64,000 bases of DNA from JBBDJB01 sp040880125 (GTDB lineage: Bacteria; Planctomycetota; Planctomycetia; Pirellulales; JBBDJB01): NCBI GenBank assembly GCA_040880125.1, contig JBBDJB010000054.1, forward strand, positions 1-64,000. Direction: 5' to 3'. Position 1 is the first letter of the stretch. Every line of letters starts with the position of its first letter. Positions 54,418 to 63,208 of this stretch are shown in pieces. The translations under genes and the position numbers were made by a program. The notes under the pieces were generated by a model. The model had not been told where the DNA came from, made no database searches, and saw only the letters and a program-made list of their open reading frames with translations.

Positions 54418-55893
54418 CTACCCGCCGCAGCCGCCACACCCACCCCCGCAGCCGCCTCCGCCACCGCATCCCCCGGCTGAACAGCCGCCGGCGGACTCCA
54501 CGCCGCTGGCGTTGTATCGAAATGCCTCTAGCGCGGTGGCCATCTCCGCCAGCGGACCGGTCGCCAGCACCGACACGCCGAACAGTGCGACCGCCAGCGA
54601 AAGATCGGGGGCCGGCAGCGGCGCGGCGATATCGCGGGCAGCATCTCGGAGCGGCTCGTGCCGCTGTTGCAACTCCGCCAGCCGCTGCTTGCCGTGCTCG
54701 GTCAATCGCCGGCGGATCATGAATAGCCCGGCGACCAGCACCGTCAGAAAGGTGGCCGCCACGAGAAAGCCGACCGGCTTTTCCCGCCACAGCCCGACGC
54801 CGATCTTCATCACTCCCACCAGCGCCACCGACAGCATGATCAACAGCGGCACATAGTTCGCCGCGGTCGCCAGCGGCGAGCCGCCGATCAGGCCCTTTTC
54901 ATTCAATCCGTCGCGCACTTCCGGCATCACCCGCGCCGCTGCCTTGCGAACGTCCACCGGCGCGGCGCCCTCGGGCACGGTCGCGGCCTCGCAGATCGCC
55001 CGTTGCAGTTCGTCCGGCAGTTCCGCCGGCATCTCGGCGGCAAACAACCGCTGCTCGTTGCCGGCCGGAATAAACTTCATCAGCCGCACCGGCTTCTCCT
55101 CCACGCGGACCGCGCCGGACTGCACCAGCCCGGCCAGCGCCGTGTGCAGCGCCCTTTGCATGCCGCCGGCCAGGAAGGCCACCTCCGTCGGCGAAAGCTC
55201 CTGCTCATTAGCCGGTGGGCGGGGATCGCCCAGGCCGAAGCGCAAAATCAGCGAAGCCGTCAGCGCCGTTACGAACAGCACCCCGTAAAACAGCAGGAAC
55301 TCCACGCCCGAGAGATTGAACGGGTTGACCGCCGCCAGCACCAGCGGCGGCATCGCCACCACGCCCAGGGCGGCGCTCGCCCGCGGGGCGCGCTGTACCA
55401 ACCGCGGCAGGCGGGGCTTGGGCACCACCCAGTTCCGAGCCACGTTCACCCAGCGGTTCTTCAAGTCGTCGCCAAAGCGCACCGCCGCGTCCGGCCAGAT
55501 GTCCGCCGGCGGCGCCTCGCCGAACAGCCGGCGATAAGTCCGCTTTGTCTGCTCGTACAGGTCGACGTACTGCGACTGCTCGTGCCGGCCCCGCGTCGGA
55601 TTGTGGTGGATCTTGCGGCCCAGCGCGCCGTCGCAGAATTCGCCCCAGTACGACCGCGTGTACGTCAGATGCAGGTGCCACGCCTGGTCGACCTGTTCTG
55701 AGGGCGAGACGACATGATCGGCCACCACGGCCATGAACATGAACCGCTTGTACTGGTCGACCACCCGGCGGGCGTAGGTGCGCGTCCAGCCGTTCTCCTT
55801 CGCCAGCCGCGCGGTGAAGGTGAACGTCGCATCCATTTCATCGAGCGAGAACCGCTCGACGCGTTCCCACAGCGACCATGCGTTTGCGTCCAT
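54418..55893 (-). CDS. TIGR04222-type membrane protein with Gly/Cys-rich tail
   Basis: A 491-residue protein. The N-terminal 170 residues are helical and cytosol-like: YKRFMFMAVVADHVVSPSEQ and QAWHLHLTYTRSYW resemble the GRDP/DUF1399 His motif. The mid region has hydrophobic helices (FLLFYGVLFVTALTASLILRFG; YVPLLIMLSVALVGVM; LVAATFLTVLVAGLFMI). The C-terminal 23 residues contain only Gly, Cys, Ser and Ala, with six Cys in Gly spacers. This matches the TIGR04222 family of unknown function, whose members often end in such tails. GGAGG before the ATG at 55893 sets the start. Convergent with scpB. Confidence 0.8.
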   Translation of the reverse strand: MDANAWSLWERVERFSLDEMDATFTFTARLAKENGWTRTYARRVVDQYKRFMFMAVVADHVVSPSEQVDQAWHLHLTYTRSYWGEFCDGALGRKIHHNPTRGRHEQSQYVDLYEQTKRTYRRLFGEAPPADIWPDAAVRFGDDLKNRWVNVARNWVVPKPRLPRLVQRAPRASAALGVVAMPPLVLAAVNPFNLSGVEFLLFYGVLFVTALTASLILRFGLGDPRPPANEQELSPTEVAFLAGGMQRALHTALAGLVQSGAVRVEEKPVRLMKFIPAGNEQRLFAAEMPAELPDELQRAICEAATVPEGAAPVDVRKAAARVMPEVRDGLNEKGLIGGSPLATAANYVPLLIMLSVALVGVMKIGVGLWREKPVGFLVAATFLTVLVAGLFMIRRRLTEHGKQRLAELQQRHEPLRDAARDIAAPLPAPDLSLAVALFGVSVLATGPLAEMATALEAFRYNASGVESAGGCSAGGCGGGGGCGGGCGGCGG

Positions 55894-56056
55894 CGACCCA
55901 TCCTCCCTCCGGTGAAGGTACATTAACTAGTCGTCCGCGAAAATGGCAGTAGCACATTCTCTCGTAAAACACGACAATCTATCTTCGGGTATGGCCTGTG
56001 AAAGCGTTTCCACATCGACGCCAGTTTCTATTTGAGTGTTCAAAGGGAGTGACTTC

Positions 56057-56458
56057 ATGAAGATGGTCATGATCGAGTTCCTGGGTGGAGCTATGGACGG
56101 CAAGCTGCTCGTCGGTCCCGATACGATAACTGACGAACTGTTACTGCACGGACTAGAAGATCAAAAGCGGGCAACTTTCATCTATCGTTGCACTAGAAGG
56201 GCTCGTATTGGAACGCGATTCTCGTTTTCCTTACACCACATGTGTGACGAAACGAACGAGCTTCCAATGTATCCGTTGTACCGCCGGATTGGGAATTTTG
56301 TGATCGGCGTGGACTACAGAGTATTCGTTGAGTATGAATACGAAATCTCTGACAAACTCGATGCTGACAAAGAAGTGTTGGTACAGTGCGTCGCGGTGGG
56401 ACAGGGAGTACTTGGTAGCGATACCTTTGTTCGAAGCTCCGAAGTGTCGGCGATCTAA
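56057..56458 (+). CDS. Orphan hypothetical protein, lower GC
   Basis: A 133-residue protein: MKMVMIEFLGGAMDGKLLVGPD at the N-terminus, a central basic RCTRRARIGTRFSFSLHHMC, and a C-terminal YRVFVEYEYEISDKLDADKEVLVQCVAVG. Mostly beta; no domain recognised. GGGAG seven bases before the ATG at 56057 decides the start over a GTG at 56036. Base composition is lower in GC than both neighbours, suggesting recent acquisition. Confidence 0.7.
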   Translation: MKMVMIEFLGGAMDGKLLVGPDTITDELLLHGLEDQKRATFIYRCTRRARIGTRFSFSLHHMCDETNELPMYPLYRRIGNFVIGVDYRVFVEYEYEISDKLDADKEVLVQCVAVGQGVLGSDTFVRSSEVSAI

Positions 56459-56527
56459 GATCGCAATGCTGCCCTTGTCTTCGGTGTATTTTGATTAACT
56501 TCTCAGGTGCAACTGCCCATCACTCAC

Positions 56528-57091
56528 ATGCTCCATCTCACGCTCTCCCAACTCGAAGCCGGTCTGGACGCGATCCGCCAGTCGCCCAAGGACAGCGGCA
56601 CGCTGCGGCTGATCGTGCGTCGGCCGGGATCGAACCAGCGGGAGACGCTCGAAATCGGCCGGCTCGAACCGGCCGATGGCCTCGTCGGCGATCGCTGGCG
56701 GCCCCGCAATGGCAAATCGCCCGACCAGCCGCCGGATCGGATCGATCAGCTCACGATCATGGGCGCTCGCGCGGCGGCGCTGATCGCGCAGGACATGGAC
56801 CGTTGGCCGCTGGCCGGCGATCAGCTCTACATCGATCTCGATCTAAGCTACGACAACGTTCCGCCAGGCACGCGGCTGGCGCTTGGCACGGCGATGATCG
56901 AGGTCACGCCGGAGCCGCACACCGGCTGCCGCAAGTTCCTGGAACGCTTCGGCCCGGACGCATTGAAGTTCGTCAACACGCCCCCGGGCCGGCAGCTCAA
57001 TCTCCGCGGCATCTATGCACAAGTAATCCAGGCCGGCGAAATTCGCCCCGGCGACACGGCTCGCAAGCTTTCTCCACCCGAGCGGGGTTAA
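56528..57091 (+). CDS. MOSC-domain protein
   Basis: A 187-residue MOSC (molybdenum cofactor sulfurase C-terminal) domain protein, as in YiiM-type enzymes. LEPADGLVGDRW opens the domain. DQLTIMGARAAALIAQ and YIDLDLSYDNVPPGTRLALGTAMIEVTPEPHTGCRKF follow, with the conserved Cys in HTGCRKF. NLRGIYAQVIQAGEIRPGD closes it. Such proteins handle sulfur or Moco-linked reduction of N-hydroxylated bases; the substrate here is unknown. The ATG at 56528 is preferred over a GTG seven codons earlier. Confidence 0.88.
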   Translation: MLHLTLSQLEAGLDAIRQSPKDSGTLRLIVRRPGSNQRETLEIGRLEPADGLVGDRWRPRNGKSPDQPPDRIDQLTIMGARAAALIAQDMDRWPLAGDQLYIDLDLSYDNVPPGTRLALGTAMIEVTPEPHTGCRKFLERFGPDALKFVNTPPGRQLNLRGIYAQVIQAGEIRPGDTARKLSPPERG

Positions 57092-57115
57092 AGCCATCAG
57101 GAGCGGCGTTGCCCT

Positions 57116-57150
57116 GTGGGTGCCACTGCCGGCTTGTCCGGCAGTGCGGT
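57116..57150. repeat. Dispersed hairpin GTGCCACTGCCGG type
   Basis: GGGTGCCACTGCCGG-CTTGT-CCGGCAGTGCGG, with 9-bp perfect arms at 57124-57132 / 57138-57146. The same word set (GGGTGCCACTGCTGG ... CCAGCAGTGCC) occurs at 49710-49755 in the dnaA-dnaN spacer, so this is a further dispersed family. Confidence 0.7.
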
Positions 57151-57329
57151 GGTATTGCCTACAAATGAGATGTTGCCCCACATTCTATCCCCCGCGGGAC
57201 AACTGCCGGCATCAGCGCCTTTAGATGCGAGTCTCCACCAAGCAAAAATCATCACCCCGTCTCCCACCCTGCTACAATCACGCTCGACCACTCGCCCGTT
57301 TCGCTCACTCAATATTTCAGGAGCAAGCG

Positions 57330-58151
57330 ATGAAGCGACTTCTCTTCGCGATGCTGGTCTTCACAATGCTGGCCGTCACCTTCTTTGCACTGCCGGCTTC
57401 CGGGCAGGAGCCGGACGACATTCCCACGCCGCCGGACTGGCTACGGGTGTACCAGTTCAAGCAAGAGACGTTCACGTTCGTACGGCTTCGATACAATCAA
57501 GTGCCGCAGCGTGTAGGGGGACGTTTTCTCCGCGCCAATTCGTGGCAGACCGACTACCCGGATGCCGAACTGCAATTCGGCGCCCATCTGGCCCAGGTGT
57601 TGCCGCTGAACGTGACGGATCCGGTCATCTTGACGATCACCGACGAGCGGCTTCCGGGCCACCCTTTTGCCTACATGGTCGAGCCGGGCAGGGTGGAGCT
57701 TACCGATGCGGAGGTCCCCGCGCTGCGCAACTACCTGCAAGGCGGCGGCTTTCTCATGGTGGACGACTTCTGGGGCGAGGCCGAGCTCGCCAGCTTCATG
57801 GCGCAGATGAAGCGCGTCTTCCCCGATCGCCAGTCGGAGAAGTTGGCGCTCGACCACCCGATCTTCCACTGCGTCTACGAATTGAAGGTGCGACCCCAGG
57901 TCGTCTCTATTCACACCTTCTTGCAACCGGGACGGGAAACCGAATTCGAAGGCGCCGACCCGGCGGACTACCGGGCCATCTTCGACGACAACAAGCGGAT
58001 GATGGTGCTGATCTGCCACAACACCGACTTGGCCGACGGCTGGGAGCGGCAGAGCGTCAGTCCCGAATACACGCGGGAGATGTCGCAGAAGCTGGCCCTG
58101 CCGATGGGCACCAACATCGTCTTCTACGCGCTGACGCAGCAGGCGGAGTGA
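57330..58151 (+). CDS. DUF4159 secreted protein
   Basis: A 273-residue protein with signal peptide LLFAMLVFTMLAVTFFALPASG. Body: FVRLRYNQVP, WQTDYPDAELQFGAHLAQVL, then LRNYLQGGGFLMVDDFWGEAE, a DUF4159 (glutamine amidotransferase-like fold) hallmark, and KLALDHPIFHCVYEL. In other bacteria this family often lies in MoxR/DUF58/VWA clusters; none is present here. AGGAG at 57319-57323 sets the ATG at 57330. Function unknown, likely periplasmic. Confidence 0.87.
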   Translation: MKRLLFAMLVFTMLAVTFFALPASGQEPDDIPTPPDWLRVYQFKQETFTFVRLRYNQVPQRVGGRFLRANSWQTDYPDAELQFGAHLAQVLPLNVTDPVILTITDERLPGHPFAYMVEPGRVELTDAEVPALRNYLQGGGFLMVDDFWGEAELASFMAQMKRVFPDRQSEKLALDHPIFHCVYELKVRPQVVSIHTFLQPGRETEFEGADPADYRAIFDDNKRMMVLICHNTDLADGWERQSVSPEYTREMSQKLALPMGTNIVFYALTQQAE

Positions 58152-58223
58152 AGCGCGCGTGCTGACGTTTACGGGTTCCTCTTCTCTGTTCCGTTTGATA
58201 CTCGTTAAAACTCCGACGTGGAA

Positions 58224-58544
58224 CTAGGCACCCTCTGCCGGCCGAGTTGGCACGGTGATGCAGAGACGATTGCACAAGTCGGTGGTGGCTTGGTACAGGC
58301 TCTGATCGGTCGCCGCCGCCCAGAGGTCGAGGTGATTGCCCTTGGCGGCGCATTTGAAGCAGCGGAAAGCGCCTTTAATTAGGTGGGCGGAAAACGAGCG
58401 ACTGCTCGGCGAACTGGCAGCATGGATTGGGCATCGTCCGCGCACTTGATCGCCCCGAACCTCGGCGGGAGCGAAGTGGAGAAGATCGAGCACCTGCTGC
58501 ATCGTCACCAGCGACCGCACGGCTTGATAGTGGATACTTGTCAC
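58224..58544 (-). CDS. Stand-alone CHC2-type zinc finger (DnaG primase-like)
   Basis: A 106-residue protein. The primase zinc-binding pattern is complete: DLLHFAPAEVRGDQVRGRCPIH (Cys38, His41) and GAFRCFKCAAKGNHLDLW (Cys62, Cys65). There is no TOPRIM or polymerase part. DnaG uses this fold to recognise single-stranded template, so a DNA or RNA binding role is likely. GTG start at 58544 with GAGG four bases upstream, the same arrangement as argH. The gene sits alone between convergent genes and may be a remnant of a mobile primase. Low but real support. Confidence 0.7.
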   Translation of the reverse strand: MTSIHYQAVRSLVTMQQVLDLLHFAPAEVRGDQVRGRCPIHAASSPSSRSFSAHLIKGAFRCFKCAAKGNHLDLWAAATDQSLYQATTDLCNRLCITVPTRPAEGA

Positions 58545-58691
58545 GGTGCCTCGTTACGCCCCCGCGCACGCCGTTTACTGCTGGTTGGTTCTTTGCGCTC
58601 TGAGCAGAGAAGAGGAACCCGTATCGATCTGCTGAGTTACGCCCGCCTCTGGAACAACGTCAAAACCACAGTCCCGCACTACGTCCGCCCG

Positions 58692-60140
58692 CTACTCCAA
58701 AGATTTCACATACTCCGCCAACAGCTCCAGGTTGTCGGCGAACTCCGCGCTGGAGATGTACTTATCGCCCGGGCGAAACCGCTGGTCGCCCACCAGTCGC
58801 TCGCTTTCGAACGTGCTGATCCAGCGGCCCTGCGCATCCAGTCTGTCGACCACCGCTCGGGCACGCCGGGCAAGTTCCTCTTGGTCGCGCGATTCGGCCG
58901 CCGATGAATGTCCTTGCTTTGCCGCCTCGTATCGGGCCTGCAGCGAATCCAGCCGCGAGGCACCTTTCCACGAATAGTGGCCGGGCAGTTGCGAGTCGTC
59001 GTACGTCAGCGTGTACACGTCGCCGCGGCGCTGCATGTACAGCGGCCGATTCGTCTTCAGCTCGTAGTACCGCGCCAAGCGGCCGTCCGGCAAAAGCGAG
59101 CGGCGCAGATAGTCGATCGCCCGGGGCACCGGCTCCAGGTACTTCGCATCACCGGTCTCCTTATGGATCAACAGCAGCGTGGCGATCGCGTCCTGCGACT
59201 CGCTCCCGACGACCGCCGCCGGCTCGAACTTTCGCGCCCAGATCGGCTGCATCTCGTAGTTATACTGCTGCGCCCAGCCCGGCTGCTGGTCGGGAAGCTG
59301 CGCCAGGATCAGGAAGTCGCCCAGCCGAGCGAGCGCCTGCCGATAGCGCGGATCGTCGTAGATCCGATGCGCCTCGATGAGCGTCTTCGCCACGGTGCCG
59401 GCCAGTCCGTCGTTGAGCGTATACATGTCCCAGTAGTTATTAATGCGGCCCTCGGTCCGCCAGTCGTATTCGGGGATGCTCGCCTGCAGCAGCGGCTTGT
59501 TCCGCTCGACCGGCCCGTCCCAACCCTGCGGGAATGCGCCGTTTTGAAATTGCGCCGCCAGCAGCGCGTCGAGCGCCACCTTCACGGCTTCGCGGATGCG
59601 CTCGTGGTTGAAGCCGTGCGCGCGATCGGCCCGCATGAGGAAGCGAATGGCCGCCTGCGATTTGTCGTCGTCCAGTGTCGAGTAGTTGCGGCCGCGCCCC
59701 TTGCCGTTGCGATACCGGGCGACGCGCTCGCCCTGCGGGTTGAAGTCGATGCTGTCGGTCCAGCCGCCGGACTCGAGCTGCCCGTAGAGCAAGGCCTCGG
59801 CCGTGTCGGTGGCGGCCTCCAGGTAGAACGGATCGCTGGTGGCCTGGTGCGCTTCCAGATACGCCATGCCAACGGTGGGCGTGCCGGGCGGCTGCACCCA
59901 AATCTGATCGGCGGTGGCCTCGCCTTCGCCGAACCGCCGCTGAAGATCGACGGTGTAGAAGTACACGTACCCACCGTGCCGGGCGACCTGACCGCGATAG
60001 AACTCGGCGGCCCGGCGCATGGCCGCTGCCGACTCCGCGCGCGTAGGCGGCTCGAACTCCGCCGCTTCGAGTCGGGCCGACCCGGCAACCAACACGAGCA
60101 CCATCGCCGCCGTCAGCAGTTTCGCGAGTGGTCGGATCAT
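58692..60140 (-). CDS. Pectate lyase, PL10-like
   Basis: A 482-residue secreted protein: signal peptide LAKLLTAAMVLVLVAGSARLEA, then an (alpha/alpha)-toroid body. The family-typical stretch LPDQQPGWAQQYNYEMQPIW followed by ARKFEPAAVVGSES matches PL10 pectate lyases, which cleave polygalacturonate by Ca-dependent beta-elimination. YYELKTNRPLYMQRRGDVYTLTYDDSQLPGHYSW is the C-terminal core, with a possible catalytic Arg. Longer than minimal PL10 catalytic domains (about 320 residues) because of N- and C-terminal helical additions. Single gene. Confidence 0.88.
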   Translation of the reverse strand: MIRPLAKLLTAAMVLVLVAGSARLEAAEFEPPTRAESAAAMRRAAEFYRGQVARHGGYVYFYTVDLQRRFGEGEATADQIWVQPPGTPTVGMAYLEAHQATSDPFYLEAATDTAEALLYGQLESGGWTDSIDFNPQGERVARYRNGKGRGRNYSTLDDDKSQAAIRFLMRADRAHGFNHERIREAVKVALDALLAAQFQNGAFPQGWDGPVERNKPLLQASIPEYDWRTEGRINNYWDMYTLNDGLAGTVAKTLIEAHRIYDDPRYRQALARLGDFLILAQLPDQQPGWAQQYNYEMQPIWARKFEPAAVVGSESQDAIATLLLIHKETGDAKYLEPVPRAIDYLRRSLLPDGRLARYYELKTNRPLYMQRRGDVYTLTYDDSQLPGHYSWKGASRLDSLQARYEAAKQGHSSAAESRDQEELARRARAVVDRLDAQGRWISTFESERLVGDQRFRPGDKYISSAEFADNLELLAEYVKSLE

Positions 60141-60771
60141 AGAAGTACTCCTTGAAGAGTCGCGTCGCGCGAGCCGGTGGCGACATTGTACCCGCCGCCG
60201 TCTGTCCAGTGGCGGGGCGACTCTACGTCGCGGCCGAACTTCGAAGTTGCCGCGCGGGACCTAAACCGCCCCGGGAACGGCAATGGAACGACGGCATCGC
60301 GCAGGACCTACAGAATTTTCTAAAAACGCACAAAAAGACAGTTGAAATATTTACTCCTCTGCATACAATACGGGCGGCGGATTCCGCGCGTTGCTCGGCG
60401 GTGAGTTCGGGCAGAACGGCGTAGGAATCGCTCGTGTCTAGGCGAATCTACCACAGCCACAAGCCAGCAAGGAGCTTTTTCAATACTTCCCGGCGCCGAA
60501 TTCGGCACCGTGTTGCAAAAGTCGAATTTTGACACTGAAAAACCAGGGTGGAATCCGACTTTTTCAACAAACATGGGGCCCCCCGGGAACCGGCGCTGTT
60601 GCAAAAAGGTGCCAGACACTGTTTTTCCAGGGAAAACGTCGAATTGGGACGCCGGGCTCCAAAATGGGGTGTTGCAAAACTCGGCTCGCTGACGGCCACG
60701 TGCATCGCGGCTCGGCCCAGGCAACAATATGCACCCCCTTGAGTTACGCGAAATAGTAGTAAGCCGTCGCC
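60141..60771. other. Gene-free spacer with repeated GTTGCAAAA words
   Basis: About 630 bp between divergent genes. GTTGCAAAA occurs at 60512, 60598 and 60671. A 12-bp palindrome GCCGAATTCGGC is at 60495-60506, and GGTGCCAGACACTGTTTTT lies near 60608. These look like further dispersed-repeat words or a decayed element. Overlapping ORFs have no start signals or domains and are rejected. Confidence 0.5.
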
Positions 60772-63027
60772 GTGGAGCACAGTGTGTTGAGCAAATCGCC
60801 TAGGGTATTCGCACTGGTGTTGGGGACGGTATTCGCAGCCGCGCTTGCTCAGCCGGTCGCCGCCGAGCGGTTCCGCGCCGAGCGGATCGACGACCGCATT
60901 CAGAACACCGCCTGCGAAGTCGGACCGGACGGCCATCTGTACGTCGTCTCGATGAACTACCACGGCCGCACCGGCTCGCCGCGATTGATGCGCTACGTGC
61001 TCGACGGGCGCGGCCGGCCGACCGGCGAGAAGCAGATCGTCCACGACTGGGGTGCCGACTCGGCTGCCCAGCCGATCGGTCTGGCCTTCGATCCCAAGTC
61101 CACCGCTGAAAACCTCGTTGCGTGGATCGCGCTGGGCGAATCGCTCCAAGGTCACAGCGGCTGGTCCGACCCCTGGGCGGGCCGCATCTATCGCTTCGAG
61201 CTTCCGCCGGCCGGTTCTTCCCAGCCAGCCCGTAGCGAGCTGAAGATCACCAACCTGCCGCATGCGTTTCACACGGTCAACGACATCGCCTTCGGGCCCG
61301 AAGGCAAGCTCTACATCTGTTGCGGGTCGACCACCACGCTCGGCTGGGAGCCGCACACCACCGAGAAGCTCCTCTCCGGGGCGATTCTCCAAGCGGACGT
61401 CGCCCGGCTCGACGGCGTGCTCGACGTGAAGACCTCCGACGGCGGCCAGTACAATCCCTTCGCTCCGGCGGCTCCGCTGCGGCTGTACGGCACGGCCATC
61501 CGCCAGCCGTACGACTGCACGTGGCACCCCAACGGCCGGCTCTACGCCTGCACCAATCAGAACGACGTGAACGGCCAGACCGGCTCAGGCGGCGGCATTC
61601 CGAATGTCGAGAATATCAAGCCGCCGGAGTTTCTGGCGATCATCGAGCCCGGCCGCACGTACGGCTTTCCCAACGCCGCCCGAGGAGAGTTCGTCCTGAT
61701 GGGCGGGAACCCGACCGACGGCGACGATGGCTGGACCGAGATCGTCGACTATCCGGTGGGAATCGAACCGCCGGACACCTTTGATCCGAGTCTCTTGCAC
61801 CCGATCGACGACATCGGCGGCGGCAGCGCCGACGGGATGCTGGCCTATCGCGCACCGGGCGAGCTCCAGCATCGGCTCGTCGCGTGCTTTTACAGCGCGA
61901 ACAAGATCTTTACCTTCACCCCGGGCGACGACGGCCGCATCGTCGAGCGTGACGTGTTGCGCGGCACGGACGGCCAGCCGCTGCAGATCGCAAGTCCTCT
62001 GGACATTTGCGAGCATCCCCGGCGGGGGCATCTCTATGTCGCCGGCTACGGCAAGCAGGACAAGGGCGAACAGGGCGGCGTGCATTTCCTGGAGCGGCTC
62101 AGCGATGTACCCGAGGAGGACCGGCTGCAAGCAAGCCCTGCCGTGCTGGTCGGCGAAGTGCTCGACGGCGACGATGACTGGTCGAGTGAGTTTGAAGTGC
62201 ACCTCCCCGGCGGCGATGACACATCGTACGCGATCGCCAGCGATGTCGACTGGCTGCGCGTGGAACCGGCCGAAGGGACGCTCTCCGGCGAACCACAATT
62301 TAAAAAGCATCGCGTGCGGCTCACACGATCGCTTCCGCCGGGCACGCATTACGCAGCGCTGCGCATCGAGCCGACCGGCGATTCAGACCGCGAGCCCGTC
62401 CGGATGAGCGTGAACTTGCACGTCGCCCCGCGGGGCCAGGCGGAGCGATTCGCCGTATCGGCGGGCAATTCGCGCGAGGTGGTGGCCGAGTCGTTTCCCG
62501 TGCGATTGCCGCTGGCCGGTACGGTGATCAGCGCGGTCGAGAACGTGCCCGTGCAAACGCGATGGCAACTGGAAAGCGGATCCGAGCCGCACCTAGTGCT
62601 GACTGACCCGGCCGCGCTGGCAAGCGAAGCGATCATCGATGCACCCGGCCGGTATACGCTGAACCTGATCGCCACGCGCGGCCAGCAATCTCGGCAGGGC
62701 ACCGTGACGCTCGCAGTCGACGTGCCGGGCAATCGTTCCCCGGGGCTGCGAGCCACTGCCGACCGGCAAACGGTGCGGCTGGGCGAGTCCATCGAATTGA
62801 CCGCCGAGGCGAGCGACGACGGCCTGCCGGCCGATTCGGTCGGGTTAACTTATCGCTGGACGCGCGAAGGGACCGGTAGCGGCATCGTCACTTTTGAGGA
62901 CGCCACGTCCGCCGCCACTTCCGCCACCTTCAGCCGCGCGACCGAATACCGCATCCGCTGTACCGTTTCGGACGGCGTGCGGGAGACGCATCGGGATTTG
63001 TTGATTGAAGTGAAGGAGGCGGAGTAA
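60772..63027 (+). CDS. Secreted PQQ-dependent sugar dehydrogenase-like propeller protein
   Basis: A 751-residue protein: signal peptide FALVLGTVFAAALAQPVAAE, then a glucose/sorbosone dehydrogenase-type six-bladed propeller (FHTVNDIAFGPEGKLYICCGST; RLYGTAIRQPYDCTWHPNGRLYACTNQNDVNG; AIIEPGRTYGFPNA; DGMLAYR; DICEHPRRGHLYVAGYGKQ). The C-terminal 270 residues are beta-rich Ig/PKD-like modules (TLAVDVPGNRSPGLRATADR; LTYRWTREGTGSGIVTFEDA), probably for binding or spacing. GTG start at 60772 with weak ribosome site; another GTG four codons on is possible. Likely oxidises a sugar at the surface; the quinone is inferred from the family only. Confidence 0.82.
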   Translation: MEHSVLSKSPRVFALVLGTVFAAALAQPVAAERFRAERIDDRIQNTACEVGPDGHLYVVSMNYHGRTGSPRLMRYVLDGRGRPTGEKQIVHDWGADSAAQPIGLAFDPKSTAENLVAWIALGESLQGHSGWSDPWAGRIYRFELPPAGSSQPARSELKITNLPHAFHTVNDIAFGPEGKLYICCGSTTTLGWEPHTTEKLLSGAILQADVARLDGVLDVKTSDGGQYNPFAPAAPLRLYGTAIRQPYDCTWHPNGRLYACTNQNDVNGQTGSGGGIPNVENIKPPEFLAIIEPGRTYGFPNAARGEFVLMGGNPTDGDDGWTEIVDYPVGIEPPDTFDPSLLHPIDDIGGGSADGMLAYRAPGELQHRLVACFYSANKIFTFTPGDDGRIVERDVLRGTDGQPLQIASPLDICEHPRRGHLYVAGYGKQDKGEQGGVHFLERLSDVPEEDRLQASPAVLVGEVLDGDDDWSSEFEVHLPGGDDTSYAIASDVDWLRVEPAEGTLSGEPQFKKHRVRLTRSLPPGTHYAALRIEPTGDSDREPVRMSVNLHVAPRGQAERFAVSAGNSREVVAESFPVRLPLAGTVISAVENVPVQTRWQLESGSEPHLVLTDPAALASEAIIDAPGRYTLNLIATRGQQSRQGTVTLAVDVPGNRSPGLRATADRQTVRLGESIELTAEASDDGLPADSVGLTYRWTREGTGSGIVTFEDATSAATSATFSRATEYRIRCTVSDGVRETHRDLLIEVKEAE

Positions 63028-63050
63028 CCTGGGGGAAGCGGTCACCGTTG

Positions 63051-63072
63051 GCACAGACATTCCTGTCTGTGA
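63051..63072. repeat. Family A hairpin
   Basis: GCACAGACA-TTCC-TGTCTGTGA: the last base of the right arm is altered, otherwise the family A consensus. It lies 24 bp after the preceding stop. Confidence 0.85.
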
Positions 63073-63208
63073 ATTGAAAAGTCCTCGCAGTGCGGCTAAC
63101 TATTCCATGGACTATACGTTTCATCTCACTTAGCGCCGAACTATAATCCGCCTCGGCACTCCCCTACCGACACAGGGCGAAACCAAAGAGAACTCAAGGA
63201 GAAGTGGC

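Noticed and set aside
54011..54790. Ser-rich minus-strand protein
   Set aside because: It is the complement of the Asp/Glu codons of the ScpB tail (GAC/GAG/GAA read backwards as Ser codons).
1681..63073. Family A repeat as a sigma-54 promoter (TGGCAC-AGACA-TTCCT)
   Set aside because: The -24 GG is present, but the invariant -12 GC is CC in the consensus, copies point both ways and many lie at gene 3' ends, so a hairpin role fits better.
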